Assembly (NCBI GenBank): GCA_027489105.1
Contig: JAIYAJ010000160.1
Coordinates: 1 to 13,594, forward strand
Length of the DNA: 13,594 bases
Origin: Zymomonas sp.
Lineage (GTDB): Bacteria > Pseudomonadota > Alphaproteobacteria > Sphingomonadales > Sphingomonadaceae
Reading direction: 5' to 3'
Position 1 is the stretch's first letter. Every line of letters starts with the position of its first letter. The notes under the pieces are model-generated. The model had not been told where the DNA came from, ran no database searches, and was given only the letters and a program-made list of their open reading frames with translations. Below are positions 6,331 through 13,342 of this stretch, piece after piece. A program made the translations under genes and the position numbers.

Positions 6331-7035
6331 ATGGCCGGGTTTCAGGGCACATCGACGCGCCGCAGCGGCCACGAGGCGCTCGCCGCCGTGATCGAGGCCG
6401 AGCGCCGCGAGATCGTCACTACCTTCGACGCGACCATCGTCAGCTATGACCGCGCGACGCAGATGGCGACGATCCAACCGAAGCTGAAGCGCAAGTTCGG
6501 CGACAAAGAACTGACCGCGCCGCCGTTGGAGAAGATCAAGATCGTCCAGCCGAAGAGTGCCGGCGGGGGCGTGCATGTCGATCTTTCGCCGGGTGACCCG
6601 GTCATCGCTCACGCGCGCATGCGGAACACGGACACGAGCCAGACCGAAGGTGGCGATGCCAACGCCGCGCCTGGCCGGATGCACGATATGTCGGACTCTG
6701 TCGCCTACCCGGGCGGCGGACCCGACAGCAGCGTCCAGACGAACATGCCGGCCGGCGGCGTCCACTTCGGCGGCAATGACGGCAAGAGCGGCGTGCAGCG
6801 CCGCGCGGACGGCTCGACGGCGATCGTTGGCGGGCCCAGCGGCGGCGACAAGTTCACGGTCACCGCGGCCGGGAAGATCGACATGAAGTCCGAGAGCGGC
6901 GACAGCCTGCTCGACATCGTGCGGGCGGCTCTGGTGCTGATCAAGGACCACCTCAACGGCGGCGCGGCGCCCGATGCCGGGACGCAGGCTGCGGCGGTGG
7001 CGCTGATCGCCAAGATCGACGGGATGAAAGCCTGA
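6331..7035 (+). CDS. Baseplate spike, gp138/gpV-like
   Basis: This 234-aa protein is the membrane-puncturing spike under the hub. Residues about 27-110 form a gp138-type OB fold: FDATIVSYDRATQMATIQPK, then VHVDLSPGDPVIAHARMR. After that comes a Gly/Asp-rich stretch (about 115-180, e.g. GGVHFGGNDGKSGVQRRADG) and strand-like FTVTAAGKIDMKSES, followed by a C-terminal helical tail (DIVRAALVLIKDHL, AAAVALIAKIDGMKA). The long beta-helix needle of many spikes is not obvious. The C-terminal helix ends typical of Gp138-like phage proteins are present. It starts 1 nt after the hub stop, with AAGGTG at 6315-6320 as ribosome site. No enzyme domain (lysozyme, peptidase) is fused. Confidence 0.8.
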   Translation: MAGFQGTSTRRSGHEALAAVIEAERREIVTTFDATIVSYDRATQMATIQPKLKRKFGDKELTAPPLEKIKIVQPKSAGGGVHVDLSPGDPVIAHARMRNTDTSQTEGGDANAAPGRMHDMSDSVAYPGGGPDSSVQTNMPAGGVHFGGNDGKSGVQRRADGSTAIVGGPSGGDKFTVTAAGKIDMKSESGDSLLDIVRAALVLIKDHLNGGAAPDAGTQAAAVALIAKIDGMKA

Positions 7036-7037
7036 CC

Positions 7038-7406
7038 ATGGTGGACTTCGTCGGGCTCTCGATCGAGCCGCACAACGACCTGCGGGTGGACGACACTGGC
7101 TCGCCGGTGCTGGTCTGTGACGCCGAGGCGATCGGCGAGCACATCCGCCAGCGGCTCAAGCTCTTCAAGGGCGAATGGTTCCTCGACAAGGCCGCGGGCG
7201 TCGATTGGTTCACCTACATCCTCGGCCGGCCGCCGTCCGAGCTGCCGATCGCGGAGAGCGTCATCAAGGCGGAGATCGCGGCTACGCCGGGCGTCTCCGA
7301 GATCCTGGAATTTAGCGCGACCTATGACCGGGCATCGCGCGGCCTTCGCATCGAGTGGGTCCAAATCCTGACCGTGTTCGACGACATCCTCGACATCCAA
7401 TTCTAG
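7038..7406 (+). CDS. Baseplate wedge protein, gp25-like
   Basis: This 122-aa protein belongs to the gp25/gpW wedge family that starts sheath assembly from the baseplate. The recognisable parts are the N-terminal D-rich strand region (DLRVDDTGSPVLVCD), the helix EAIGEHIRQRLKLFKGEWFLD, the loop AAGVDWFTYILG and the C-terminal helix/strand IKAEIAATPGVSEILEFSAT. This order (helix, KGEWFLD, G-hydrophobic-G, then IIxPGVxxI) is the family signature. It starts 2 nt after the spike stop without a strong own Shine-Dalgarno. The next gene, gpJ-like, follows after 9 nt, the usual pairing. Confidence 0.85.
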   Translation: MVDFVGLSIEPHNDLRVDDTGSPVLVCDAEAIGEHIRQRLKLFKGEWFLDKAAGVDWFTYILGRPPSELPIAESVIKAEIAATPGVSEILEFSATYDRASRGLRIEWVQILTVFDDILDIQF

Positions 7407-7415
7407 AGGCGATCC

Positions 7416-8312
7416 ATGCCCTATGGCGTCATTCCTAGCGGCTTCGAACTGAAGCGGCTGCCGGAGATCCTTGCCGATATCGAGGCGGCCAACGTCGCCA
7501 CCTTCGGGCCTGGCGTGGTCCAGACCGCGGCGACGCCGCTTGGCCAGATGAACGGGCTCCACGCCGATCTGACTGCCACTCTCTGGGAACTGGCTTTGAC
7601 CGTCTATCAGAGCCTCGACCCGGACCAAGCCGAAGGCGCACGGCTTGATCAGATCGCGAAGCTGCGGCTGCTTTCGCGCGCAACCGACGAGAGCGACACC
7701 GATCTGCGGCTGGCCATCACGAACGCGGGCCGCGCTCGGATCGACATGAGCGACCTCTCGCAGGCGCTGTCGGCCATCAGCGGCGTCACCTACGTCCAGA
7801 CCTTCGTCAACGATGGCGATGTTGCCGACGCGGATGGCATCAGCGGGCACAGCGTTGCGGTGGCGATCCTGGGCGGCGATGACGACGAGATAGCGCGGAC
7901 GATTCGCGCCTATGTCGTGCCGGGCATCGGCACCTACGGCAACACCACGATTGAGACGACGATCGAAGGCTTTTGCCGCTCGATCAAGATCATCCGGCCG
8001 GTCGAGGTCCTGGTCTCATTGGAGGTCGATGTCTACGCGCGGCCAGATCGCGGCGGCTGCCCGCCGCCGGCCGCGCTGGCTGTCGCTTCGGGCCTCGCGT
8101 CTGCGCTGACCGGCGTTGATCGCCCGCGCAACGGCCAGGACGTGACCGAGTATTTGATCCGGCAGGCCGTTGAAAGCCGCTACCCCAACATCGAGGTCGA
8201 TTCAATCCGCGCCTCAATCTTCCCAGCAGCACCCGGCGCCCTGCCGCTCGCGCTGACCTTCTTCCAGATCATGGCGATCTCTGCCGCCAGGATCACCATC
8301 ACCGCTCTCTGA
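7416..8312 (+). CDS. Baseplate wedge protein, gpJ-like (Mu gp47 type)
   Basis: This 298-aa protein forms the baseplate wedge together with the gp25-like protein and the DUF2612 protein. Residues about 40-105 carry the classic pattern: TPLGQMNGLHADLTATLWE, then YQSLDPDQAEGARLDQIAKL and an LRLLSRATDESDTDLRLAIT segment. The C-terminus shows the beta strands and VTEYLIRQAVESRYPNIEV helix of the family. It is somewhat shorter than many J proteins, without a large middle insertion. GAGG at 7406-7409 lies 6 nt before the ATG. The gene is followed by a 61-nt gap, the largest in the baseplate block up to here. Confidence 0.85.
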   Translation: MPYGVIPSGFELKRLPEILADIEAANVATFGPGVVQTAATPLGQMNGLHADLTATLWELALTVYQSLDPDQAEGARLDQIAKLRLLSRATDESDTDLRLAITNAGRARIDMSDLSQALSAISGVTYVQTFVNDGDVADADGISGHSVAVAILGGDDDEIARTIRAYVVPGIGTYGNTTIETTIEGFCRSIKIIRPVEVLVSLEVDVYARPDRGGCPPPAALAVASGLASALTGVDRPRNGQDVTEYLIRQAVESRYPNIEVDSIRASIFPAAPGALPLALTFFQIMAISAARITITAL

Positions 8313-8322
8313 GAACCTCCGA

Positions 8323-8357
8323 TTTTTTCAAGAACATCCCCGGCCTCATGGCTGGGG
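8323..8357 (+). other. T-run and hairpin in the gpJ-fibre gap
   Basis: The 61-nt gap holds TTTTTT (8323-8328), then an 8-bp stem with a TCAT loop at 8338-8357 (CCCCGGCC paired with GGCTGGGG, one G-T wobble). No T-tract follows the stem, so it is not a normal intrinsic terminator on the plus strand; nor is it one on the minus strand. It lies just before CGGGGA (8358-8363), the likely ribosome site of the fibre gene. It could tune fibre expression, be a transcript-processing site, or mark an insertion edge. Confidence 0.4.
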
Positions 8358-8373
8358 CGGGGACATCTTTGAC

Positions 8374-10470
8374 ATGGTCGATCTCATCAAAATCGTAACT
8401 GGTCAGGTAGGCGGCGACGGCCAGGGCGACAGCCTGCGAGTCCTCGCGACGAAGACCAACCAGAATATGGATTTGTTGAAAGCCCGTCTTGCCGGCGTGC
8501 CTGGGCCGGGCTCGATCCCGCCGTTCGCCAACCAGGCGGAAAACGAAGCTGGCGAAGTGGATGATGAGACTGCGAGCCCTCTCGGCGTGGCCCAGGCTGT
8601 ATCAGCGAACGTTTTCCCGACCCGTGCATCCCTACTGGTCCGCAACCTTCCCGCCGCGCAAACGACCGTCCGTACAAGCGGTTACGCCACGGCGGGTGAT
8701 GGCGGCGGCGGTGTTTATCAGAGGGTCGGAGCGGAGCCCGCCCACTCTTTCAAGTTCCAGTCGCTAGATGGCACATGGTGGGAGCTGGAGGGGCCGCAGG
8801 TTCGGCCGCAACAGATTGGCCATCTTCCCGCAAACGTCAGTTTTGACCTCAGCACTTTGGTCACGGCGCTTGAAACCGCGACCCGTTATGACGAGCTGTT
8901 TCTGACGCACGCCGATTGGGTAACGACGGCCCTATTCAATGGCTCCCGGATCAAGATTTCCGGCCCCGGCGCGTCGCGTTTGCTGTTCAAGGATACGTGG
9001 GTGAATACCGGCGAGCGGCTCGTCGAAGAGCGCACGGGTGACCGCCGCACGCACGCTCAGGCTGCTGCTCCCCGCTCGGCCGACGCTTCGCCGGTTGAGC
9101 GGTTCACTGTGGCCAATCGGTCGGCGGCGTTGTCGATCCCCAACATTTCCAACACGCTGATATCGTTCGATGCCGAAGGGATCGACGCTATGGGCGGCTT
9201 TCGCTCGGCGTTTTCGGGCGGTGCCTATGTCGCGCCGGGCGTCTCCCGCACTGCGATTTATCTTCCGCCAGGCACTCGCGCGATCGAGGTGAACGGCGGC
9301 CTGACTTTTGCCGCCAACGCCACGGGCGAACGGACCGTGTTCCTCTATTCGGGCGCAAGCCTTATCGGGGAAGTCACCGTTTCGCCAGGCACGCGCGAAA
9401 CCTACGTTTCGCTCGACTTCGGCATTCTGCCTGTCGTCGCGAGCGGTGCGATCACGCTGCAAGTCTATCAGGACAGCGGCGGCGCGCTGGATATGACGAC
9501 ATTTAACATGTCGGTTCGCGTTGTGGCGATAGACAGCGCGGTGACGCCTGGAAACCGACTTAAGATTTTTCAAGGCGATTGGGCGGTCGAAGAGGCCAAA
9601 TACGCAACATGGGCGGCATTTGTGCGCGCGGTCGCCGCTTATGACGTCCTGGCGCTGTCGCATATTGAGGCCATCGGCGTCGCGCCATATCCGCTCTGGG
9701 CTGGAACCTCACCCGCGTTCGTGCCCGGCGCAGGCGGCGGCTTCGCCAATATCGTCGATTACGGCTATAAGAAGCTCAAGCAGCTCATTTATGATGTGAA
9801 GGTGCTAAAGCCGACGATTCTGGTCTTCGGCTATGTCTCGGCCGCCATCGATGCGCCTTTGTGGTCCTCCGGCGGCAACCCCTGCCGGGCCTCAACGTTC
9901 GGGACGCCGGGGGCTTTTGAAGACCCGGTTGCAAGCGGCAATTACTACATCAATGACAACACATGGTCGCCAGGGACGTATCAAAACGTTCAGCAGTGGA
10001 TTGACCTCTGGCAGCGGGACAAGAGCCTCCCGGTCGATGGCATTTTCTTCGATCACTTCGCCTCACCGTTTCTGCCGAATGCTGCTCGCGACACGGTCGT
10101 CGGATTGGCAAAGAAGGCCGGCATGAAGGTGATGGTCAACATCACGGGCGCCGGCGCCGCCAATGTGCAATGGGCTGCGGCATGCCCTTATCTCACGCAC
10201 GGCGATTATATGTGCCTGGAGGGCTTTTACCGCGACAACGGAACGGACGTTGCGACAGAAACGAACAACACCATCACAGCAATTCTGAAACTTGCCGCAC
10301 GCGGCGTCTGGCTTGCGGCGGTGAATGAAGAAGCGGCGGCGACGACTATTGTTAACGGCAGCGTCAATGACCTGAACGGCAAGTCAATTTTCAATCTCTA
10401 TGCAATTCCTGGCTGGTGTTACGAGTATGGGCGCGTGACATATGACTTGATCGGCACGCCCGCGATCTAG
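8374..10470 (+). CDS. Tail fibre/tailspike with C-terminal TIM-barrel glycosidase-like domain
   Basis: This 698-aa protein is probably the main host-binding fibre. Residues 50-76 carry a fibre linker (NQAENEAGEVDDETASPLGV) and residues about 80-140 a tailspike head module with GYATAGDGGGGVYQRVG and DGTWWELEG. Residues about 240-388 are beta-rich, like a C1q/TNF jelly roll. Residues about 395-698 look like a TIM barrel: GYVS at 486-489, DGIFFDHF at 555-562, VMVNITGAG, and CLEGFY with E616. This order resembles spherulin-4/GH135 and related GH114 hydrolases, which cut galactosamine-containing glycans. In those enzymes DGIFFDE is common; here the Glu is His561, while Asp560 and Glu616 remain. 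So it may be an altered enzyme or a binding domain. The last third uses more A/T-ending codons than its neighbours. The protein could also be a tailspike with another glycan target. Confidence 0.75.
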   Translation: MVDLIKIVTGQVGGDGQGDSLRVLATKTNQNMDLLKARLAGVPGPGSIPPFANQAENEAGEVDDETASPLGVAQAVSANVFPTRASLLVRNLPAAQTTVRTSGYATAGDGGGGVYQRVGAEPAHSFKFQSLDGTWWELEGPQVRPQQIGHLPANVSFDLSTLVTALETATRYDELFLTHADWVTTALFNGSRIKISGPGASRLLFKDTWVNTGERLVEERTGDRRTHAQAAAPRSADASPVERFTVANRSAALSIPNISNTLISFDAEGIDAMGGFRSAFSGGAYVAPGVSRTAIYLPPGTRAIEVNGGLTFAANATGERTVFLYSGASLIGEVTVSPGTRETYVSLDFGILPVVASGAITLQVYQDSGGALDMTTFNMSVRVVAIDSAVTPGNRLKIFQGDWAVEEAKYATWAAFVRAVAAYDVLALSHIEAIGVAPYPLWAGTSPAFVPGAGGGFANIVDYGYKKLKQLIYDVKVLKPTILVFGYVSAAIDAPLWSSGGNPCRASTFGTPGAFEDPVASGNYYINDNTWSPGTYQNVQQWIDLWQRDKSLPVDGIFFDHFASPFLPNAARDTVVGLAKKAGMKVMVNITGAGAANVQWAAACPYLTHGDYMCLEGFYRDNGTDVATETNNTITAILKLAARGVWLAAVNEEAAATTIVNGSVNDLNGKSIFNLYAIPGWCYEYGRVTYDLIGTPAI

Positions 10471-10537
10471 CGCCTGGCCCTGCTGCTAATGACCGACGCC
10501 AGCAGAGCTAGGAAGTCGCACTGTCGAAAGTGAGATC

Positions 10538-11320
10538 ATGCCAAACAACTGCGTCACAGCCGACAGTGAAGAAATCACGGCAGACGCCGACATCACCACG
10601 GCTGACATCAACTGCTGCCCAATTGAGGGCAAACTCGTCGAGGCCGAGATAAATCGCCTCGCGACGCAGTATCGGGAGGCGACCAAGTTCATCGGGCTGC
10701 TGCGGGCCATCCTTGACCAGACTGAGCTTGCCGCTCGGATCACCTGCGACATTCCGGATTATTTCGACCTCGACACGGCGATCGGCGACCAGCTCACGAT
10801 CATCGGCAAATGGCTCGGTTTCCCACGCTGCCATTGCATCTGCGAGGCGCCAAAGGTCTTCGGGTTCAAGTGCGGGGCGTTCGCCGCATCGACGACAATC
10901 GCAGGCTTCTGTGAGCCGGGTTCGACATGGGCCGGCTGCCCTCCGCTGGGCAATAGCGAAATCTGCATCAGCGACGACGAGATCTACCGCGGCATGCTCA
11001 AGGCGCGCCGCTATCAAGTCCTCGGCCTCTACGACATCGCGTCGATCCAGGCGGCAGCGCGGCACATCTGGGGCGAGGCGGCATCGTTGGTCTCCAGCCG
11101 CGTCGGGCGGGTCACGCTCGCGCCGGGCCGGGCGCTAAGCGATCTCGAGGCGGTCCTTGTGCCTGTGGCCTTCCGCATCCTGCCGATCGCGCCAGGCATC
11201 AAGGGCATGATCCACTACGGCACCGGCCCGATCTTCGGCTTCGGCGAGGGTTGGGGTGGCTTCTGCGAGGGGGCTGAATTTATGTGCCCGACCGATCCGC
11301 AAACCTACACCTGCGCTTAA
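10538..11320 (+). CDS. Baseplate wedge protein, DUF2612 type (gpI-like)
   Basis: This 260-aa protein takes the place of P2 gpI, linking wedge and fibres. Family pattern: helical residues 30-70, then DIPDYFDLDTAIGDQLTIIG and KWLGFPR (about 73-96), and later YRGMLKARRYQVLGLYDIAS followed by VGRVTLAPGRALSDLEAVL and LPIAPGIKGMIHYG. It carries 14 cysteines in 260 residues, many in a stretch of about 97-145 (CHCICEAP, FKCGAF, GFCEPG, GCPPLG, EICIS) and the last 20 residues. That is unusual for a baseplate protein. The start has only a weak ribosome site (AAAGTGAG). It follows the fibre gene by 67 nt with no clear terminator. Confidence 0.75.
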   Translation: MPNNCVTADSEEITADADITTADINCCPIEGKLVEAEINRLATQYREATKFIGLLRAILDQTELAARITCDIPDYFDLDTAIGDQLTIIGKWLGFPRCHCICEAPKVFGFKCGAFAASTTIAGFCEPGSTWAGCPPLGNSEICISDDEIYRGMLKARRYQVLGLYDIASIQAAARHIWGEAASLVSSRVGRVTLAPGRALSDLEAVLVPVAFRILPIAPGIKGMIHYGTGPIFGFGEGWGGFCEGAEFMCPTDPQTYTCA

Positions 11321-11332
11321 TCGAGGATCACC

Positions 11333-12271
11333 ATGACCACCATAAACTTGCCCTTCGCGGCGAGCGCGACGCGTCGCGTGCCTACCGCCGATGAACTGGC
11401 CAACGGCTACGGCTGCGGCGATGCCGACCTCCAGCTGTTCGATTATCTGGCGTGGTGGCTGACCGGGCAGGTCGCGACAGCCATCACAGAAGGCGGCTTG
11501 ACGGTCGATGACGCGCTTCTCCCGCGGCTGGCGCAGGCTATCCAATCCGGCCGCTCGACCTATGCAGTGGCGACCGGAACGGCCAACGCCTGGACGGTCG
11601 CCCCTTCGCTGGCTGTGCCAGCCTATGCAGCCGGCCGCGCTCTATGGATCATCGCACCGGCGACGAACACGAGCACGACGGTCAACGCCAACGTGTCGGG
11701 ACTAGGCAATCGTCGCATCAAGAAGGCGAACGGGGCGGACCCGCAGGTCTCTGACCTTGTCAGCGGACAGGCTTACCTCACTCTGGATGACGGCACCAAT
11801 ATCCGGGTGGTCTCGCCGCTGCCGAGCGACCGGCTGGCCGAGCTCTATCTCGGTTTCCACGGCGACCCCGTCTCACAGTCGTTTGCCAACAACACGCTGA
11901 CCAAAGTCGCGGCATATACGGGAATCGTGAACAACCTGCCCGGCGCCTCGGAGTCCGCGGGGATTATCACGATAGGCACGACCGGCTATTATCAAGTTAC
12001 GGCAAACATGGCCGCCCTGATGCCGACCGGGTCAAACTATAGCTACGTTGTGGCTGTCTCAAAGACCGATGCGGGTGGCCTCCCGACCCTGTCTATCGCA
12101 GCGCTGCCCGTGTCGGCGACCACGGCCTCAATCACCAGCACACTAGCGGGCGGCGCGAGCGGACTTGCCAAGCTGACAGCCGGCGACCGTGTTGGCGCAT
12201 TCTTCACCCACAATCAAGGTTCGTCTCAGAACATGTCGATCTCGCTCGACATAGAATTCAGAGGATCGTGA
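11333..12271 (+). CDS. Second tail fibre protein with C1q/TNF-like tip
   Basis: This 312-aa protein looks like a short receptor-binding fibre. Residues about 1-75 are a helical base (LFDYLAWWLTGQVATAITEG). Residues 77-160 are the common fibre module YAVATGTANAWTVAPS ... VNANVSGLGNRRIKKANGAD ... LVSGQAYLTLDDGTNIRVVS. Residues about 170-312 are beta-rich with a C1q/TNF look: SQSFANNTLTKVAAYTGIV, GYYQVTANMAALM, LTAGDRVGAFFTHNQGSS and MSISLDIEFRGS at the end. GAGGA at 11323-11327 lies 5 nt before the ATG. The stop overlaps the next gene's possible GTG. It may trimerise at the baseplate together with, or instead of, the 698-aa fibre. Confidence 0.75.
   Translation: MTTINLPFAASATRRVPTADELANGYGCGDADLQLFDYLAWWLTGQVATAITEGGLTVDDALLPRLAQAIQSGRSTYAVATGTANAWTVAPSLAVPAYAAGRALWIIAPATNTSTTVNANVSGLGNRRIKKANGADPQVSDLVSGQAYLTLDDGTNIRVVSPLPSDRLAELYLGFHGDPVSQSFANNTLTKVAAYTGIVNNLPGASESAGIITIGTTGYYQVTANMAALMPTGSNYSYVVAVSKTDAGGLPTLSIAALPVSATTASITSTLAGGASGLAKLTAGDRVGAFFTHNQGSSQNMSISLDIEFRGS
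12261..12265 (+). promoter_or_regulatory. Shine-Dalgarno deciding the ATG at 12271
   Basis: GAGGA ends 5 nt before ATG 12271 but only 2 nt before the in-frame GTG at 12268. Spacing favours the ATG, one codon shorter. Confidence 0.55.
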
Positions 12272-12915
12272 TGGCCTGGCTGTCAGAGGCAAGTCATAAT
12301 AGCATTTTGCTGGCTCCCGAAACAGTTTGGTACATTTACTCGCTATCGCGGCCATCTCTCGTGGCAAGTTTAGGCCCTGCTTTCTCGGGGCAGTGCGAAG
12401 ACCATTTGCGGCTGGCGTTTTGTGCGCTAGCGGCTTTCGATTTGAAGCCCTACGGCGCTTGTGTTGCCCATGACCTCGCGGGGCTTCTTGGCGCTCCCGC
12501 GCTCGACTGCGACAACTATGTCGGCCTGGCGTGGCATCTCTTTCGGCTATTCCGCCCGATCAGCCCAACGGTCGTGACGGCTTTGGGCTGGGACGGCGGC
12601 GCGATCGGTAATCACGCGCAGATGCAGGGCCAAACGCCCGGGTCGCCTGACATCTACCTCGATCCTACGATCGGGCTGGTCGTCAACGGATGCAGTCTCG
12701 ACGGGCTTGTCGGGGATTTCGTCTACCCGGCAAACTGTCTTGCGAGCTTTTTCAGCTTCAATGCGAGGCCGGTCGTCGCGGCGCTTGATGCTTCCGTGCG
12801 TGATGCGATTGGCAACACGCGGTATAGGCCGAGCGAGCTCCTCTACTGCATTCGTGACCCTGCGAAGTTGGCATCGTTGCCCCCAAGGGCGCATTGGCTG
12901 ACGCCGCGGGCCTAG
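12271..12915 (+). CDS. Putative transglutaminase-like cysteine protease/hydrolase
   Basis: This 214-aa protein has no signal peptide or membrane segment. I see the spacing of a transglutaminase-like triad: Cys80 in ALDCDNYVGLAWHL at a helix start, His115 in GGAIGNHAQMQ, and Asp131 in IYLDPTIGLVV. LDPT after an NHA strand is the pattern of that superfamily (Cys-His-Asp). Such folds act as proteases, amidases or cross-linkers. In this place, right after a fibre and before the operon terminator, one would expect a fibre-assembly protein or a virion enzyme. The start is ATG 12271 (GAGGA, spacing 5); GTG 12268 would also work and overlaps the fibre stop. The first 250 bases are lower in GC than their surroundings. 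The family assignment is a motif guess; unknown phage protein is the fallback. Confidence 0.5.
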   Translation: MAWLSEASHNSILLAPETVWYIYSLSRPSLVASLGPAFSGQCEDHLRLAFCALAAFDLKPYGACVAHDLAGLLGAPALDCDNYVGLAWHLFRLFRPISPTVVTALGWDGGAIGNHAQMQGQTPGSPDIYLDPTIGLVVNGCSLDGLVGDFVYPANCLASFFSFNARPVVAALDASVRDAIGNTRYRPSELLYCIRDPAKLASLPPRAHWLTPRA

Positions 12916-12932
12916 CTGGCGCCCCCTCATTC

Positions 12933-12953
12933 GCCGCCTCCGGGCGGCTTTTT
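12933..12953 (+). terminator. Intrinsic terminator closing the tail operon
   Basis: A 6-bp all-GC stem (GCCGCC at 12933-12938 with GGCGGC at 12943-12948), a TCCG loop and TTTTT (12949-12953), 17 nt after the stop of the preceding gene. It separates the tail genes from the lysis-side genes. Confidence 0.85.
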
Positions 12954-12970
12954 CATGCCCGGAGCATCCC

Positions 12971-13318
12971 ATGAAACACGCCGCCCTTGGGCTGGTACTG
13001 CTGGCGCTTGCGTCCTGCGGCGCCGGCACGCCGGTCTATGCCCACCAGGCGATGAGCGGGTGGACCTATCCGATCGAGTGCTGCTCGGACCGCGACTGCG
13101 CCGTGATCGGCGGGCGCACGGTTCGCGAGACGCCGGCCGGCTACGTCGTGACGGTCCAGCCTGGCGGGCATCCGATGTGGGGCGCCGAGCGAGCCGCGCC
13201 GCTGGTGGTCGAGTTCGCCTACCGCAAGGCCAAGCCCAGCCCCGACGGCAAATGGCACCTCTGCATCAGCCCGAGCGGTGCGCCGCTGTGCCTGTTCGCC
13301 ATCTTTGGCGGCACCTGA
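12971..13318 (+). CDS. Secreted CC..DC-motif protein, next to the endolysin
   Basis: This 115-aa protein has a signal peptide and then a compact Cys-rich domain: SGWTYPIECCSDRDCAVIGG, a GYVVTVQPGG strand and WHLCISPSGAPLCLF near the end. I recall this arrangement (YPxxCCsxxDC ... HxCi ... xClF) as a common small protein of unknown function in rhizobial and other alphaproteobacterial phages and genomes. LASC at residues 13-16 fits a lipobox, so it may be a lipoprotein anchored at Cys16, or cut by signal peptidase I after VYA (residue 24). Both readings put it in the periplasm. GGAG at 12961-12964 is 6 nt before the ATG. The position beside the endolysin suggests a role in lysis or the envelope, which is inference. 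Confidence 0.75.
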   Translation: MKHAALGLVLLALASCGAGTPVYAHQAMSGWTYPIECCSDRDCAVIGGRTVRETPAGYVVTVQPGGHPMWGAERAAPLVVEFAYRKAKPSPDGKWHLCISPSGAPLCLFAIFGGT

Positions 13319-13342
13319 TCTCCCCTGACATCGGAGCGCATC

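Noticed and set aside
6705..7850. Minus-strand 381-codon open frame opposite spike, gp25 and gpJ genes
   Set aside because: Antisense shadow; the plus strand carries three recognised genes with ribosome sites and close coupling.
8323..8329. A second TTTTTTC heptamer, after gpJ
   Set aside because: It lies downstream of the gpJ stop at 8310-8312, so no ribosome would read it in that frame.
10471..10537. Possible short stem (CTGCTG with CAGCAG) and a 14-codon ORF in the fibre-DUF2612 gap
   Set aside because: Long loop, no T-tract and no ribosome site; too weak to call.
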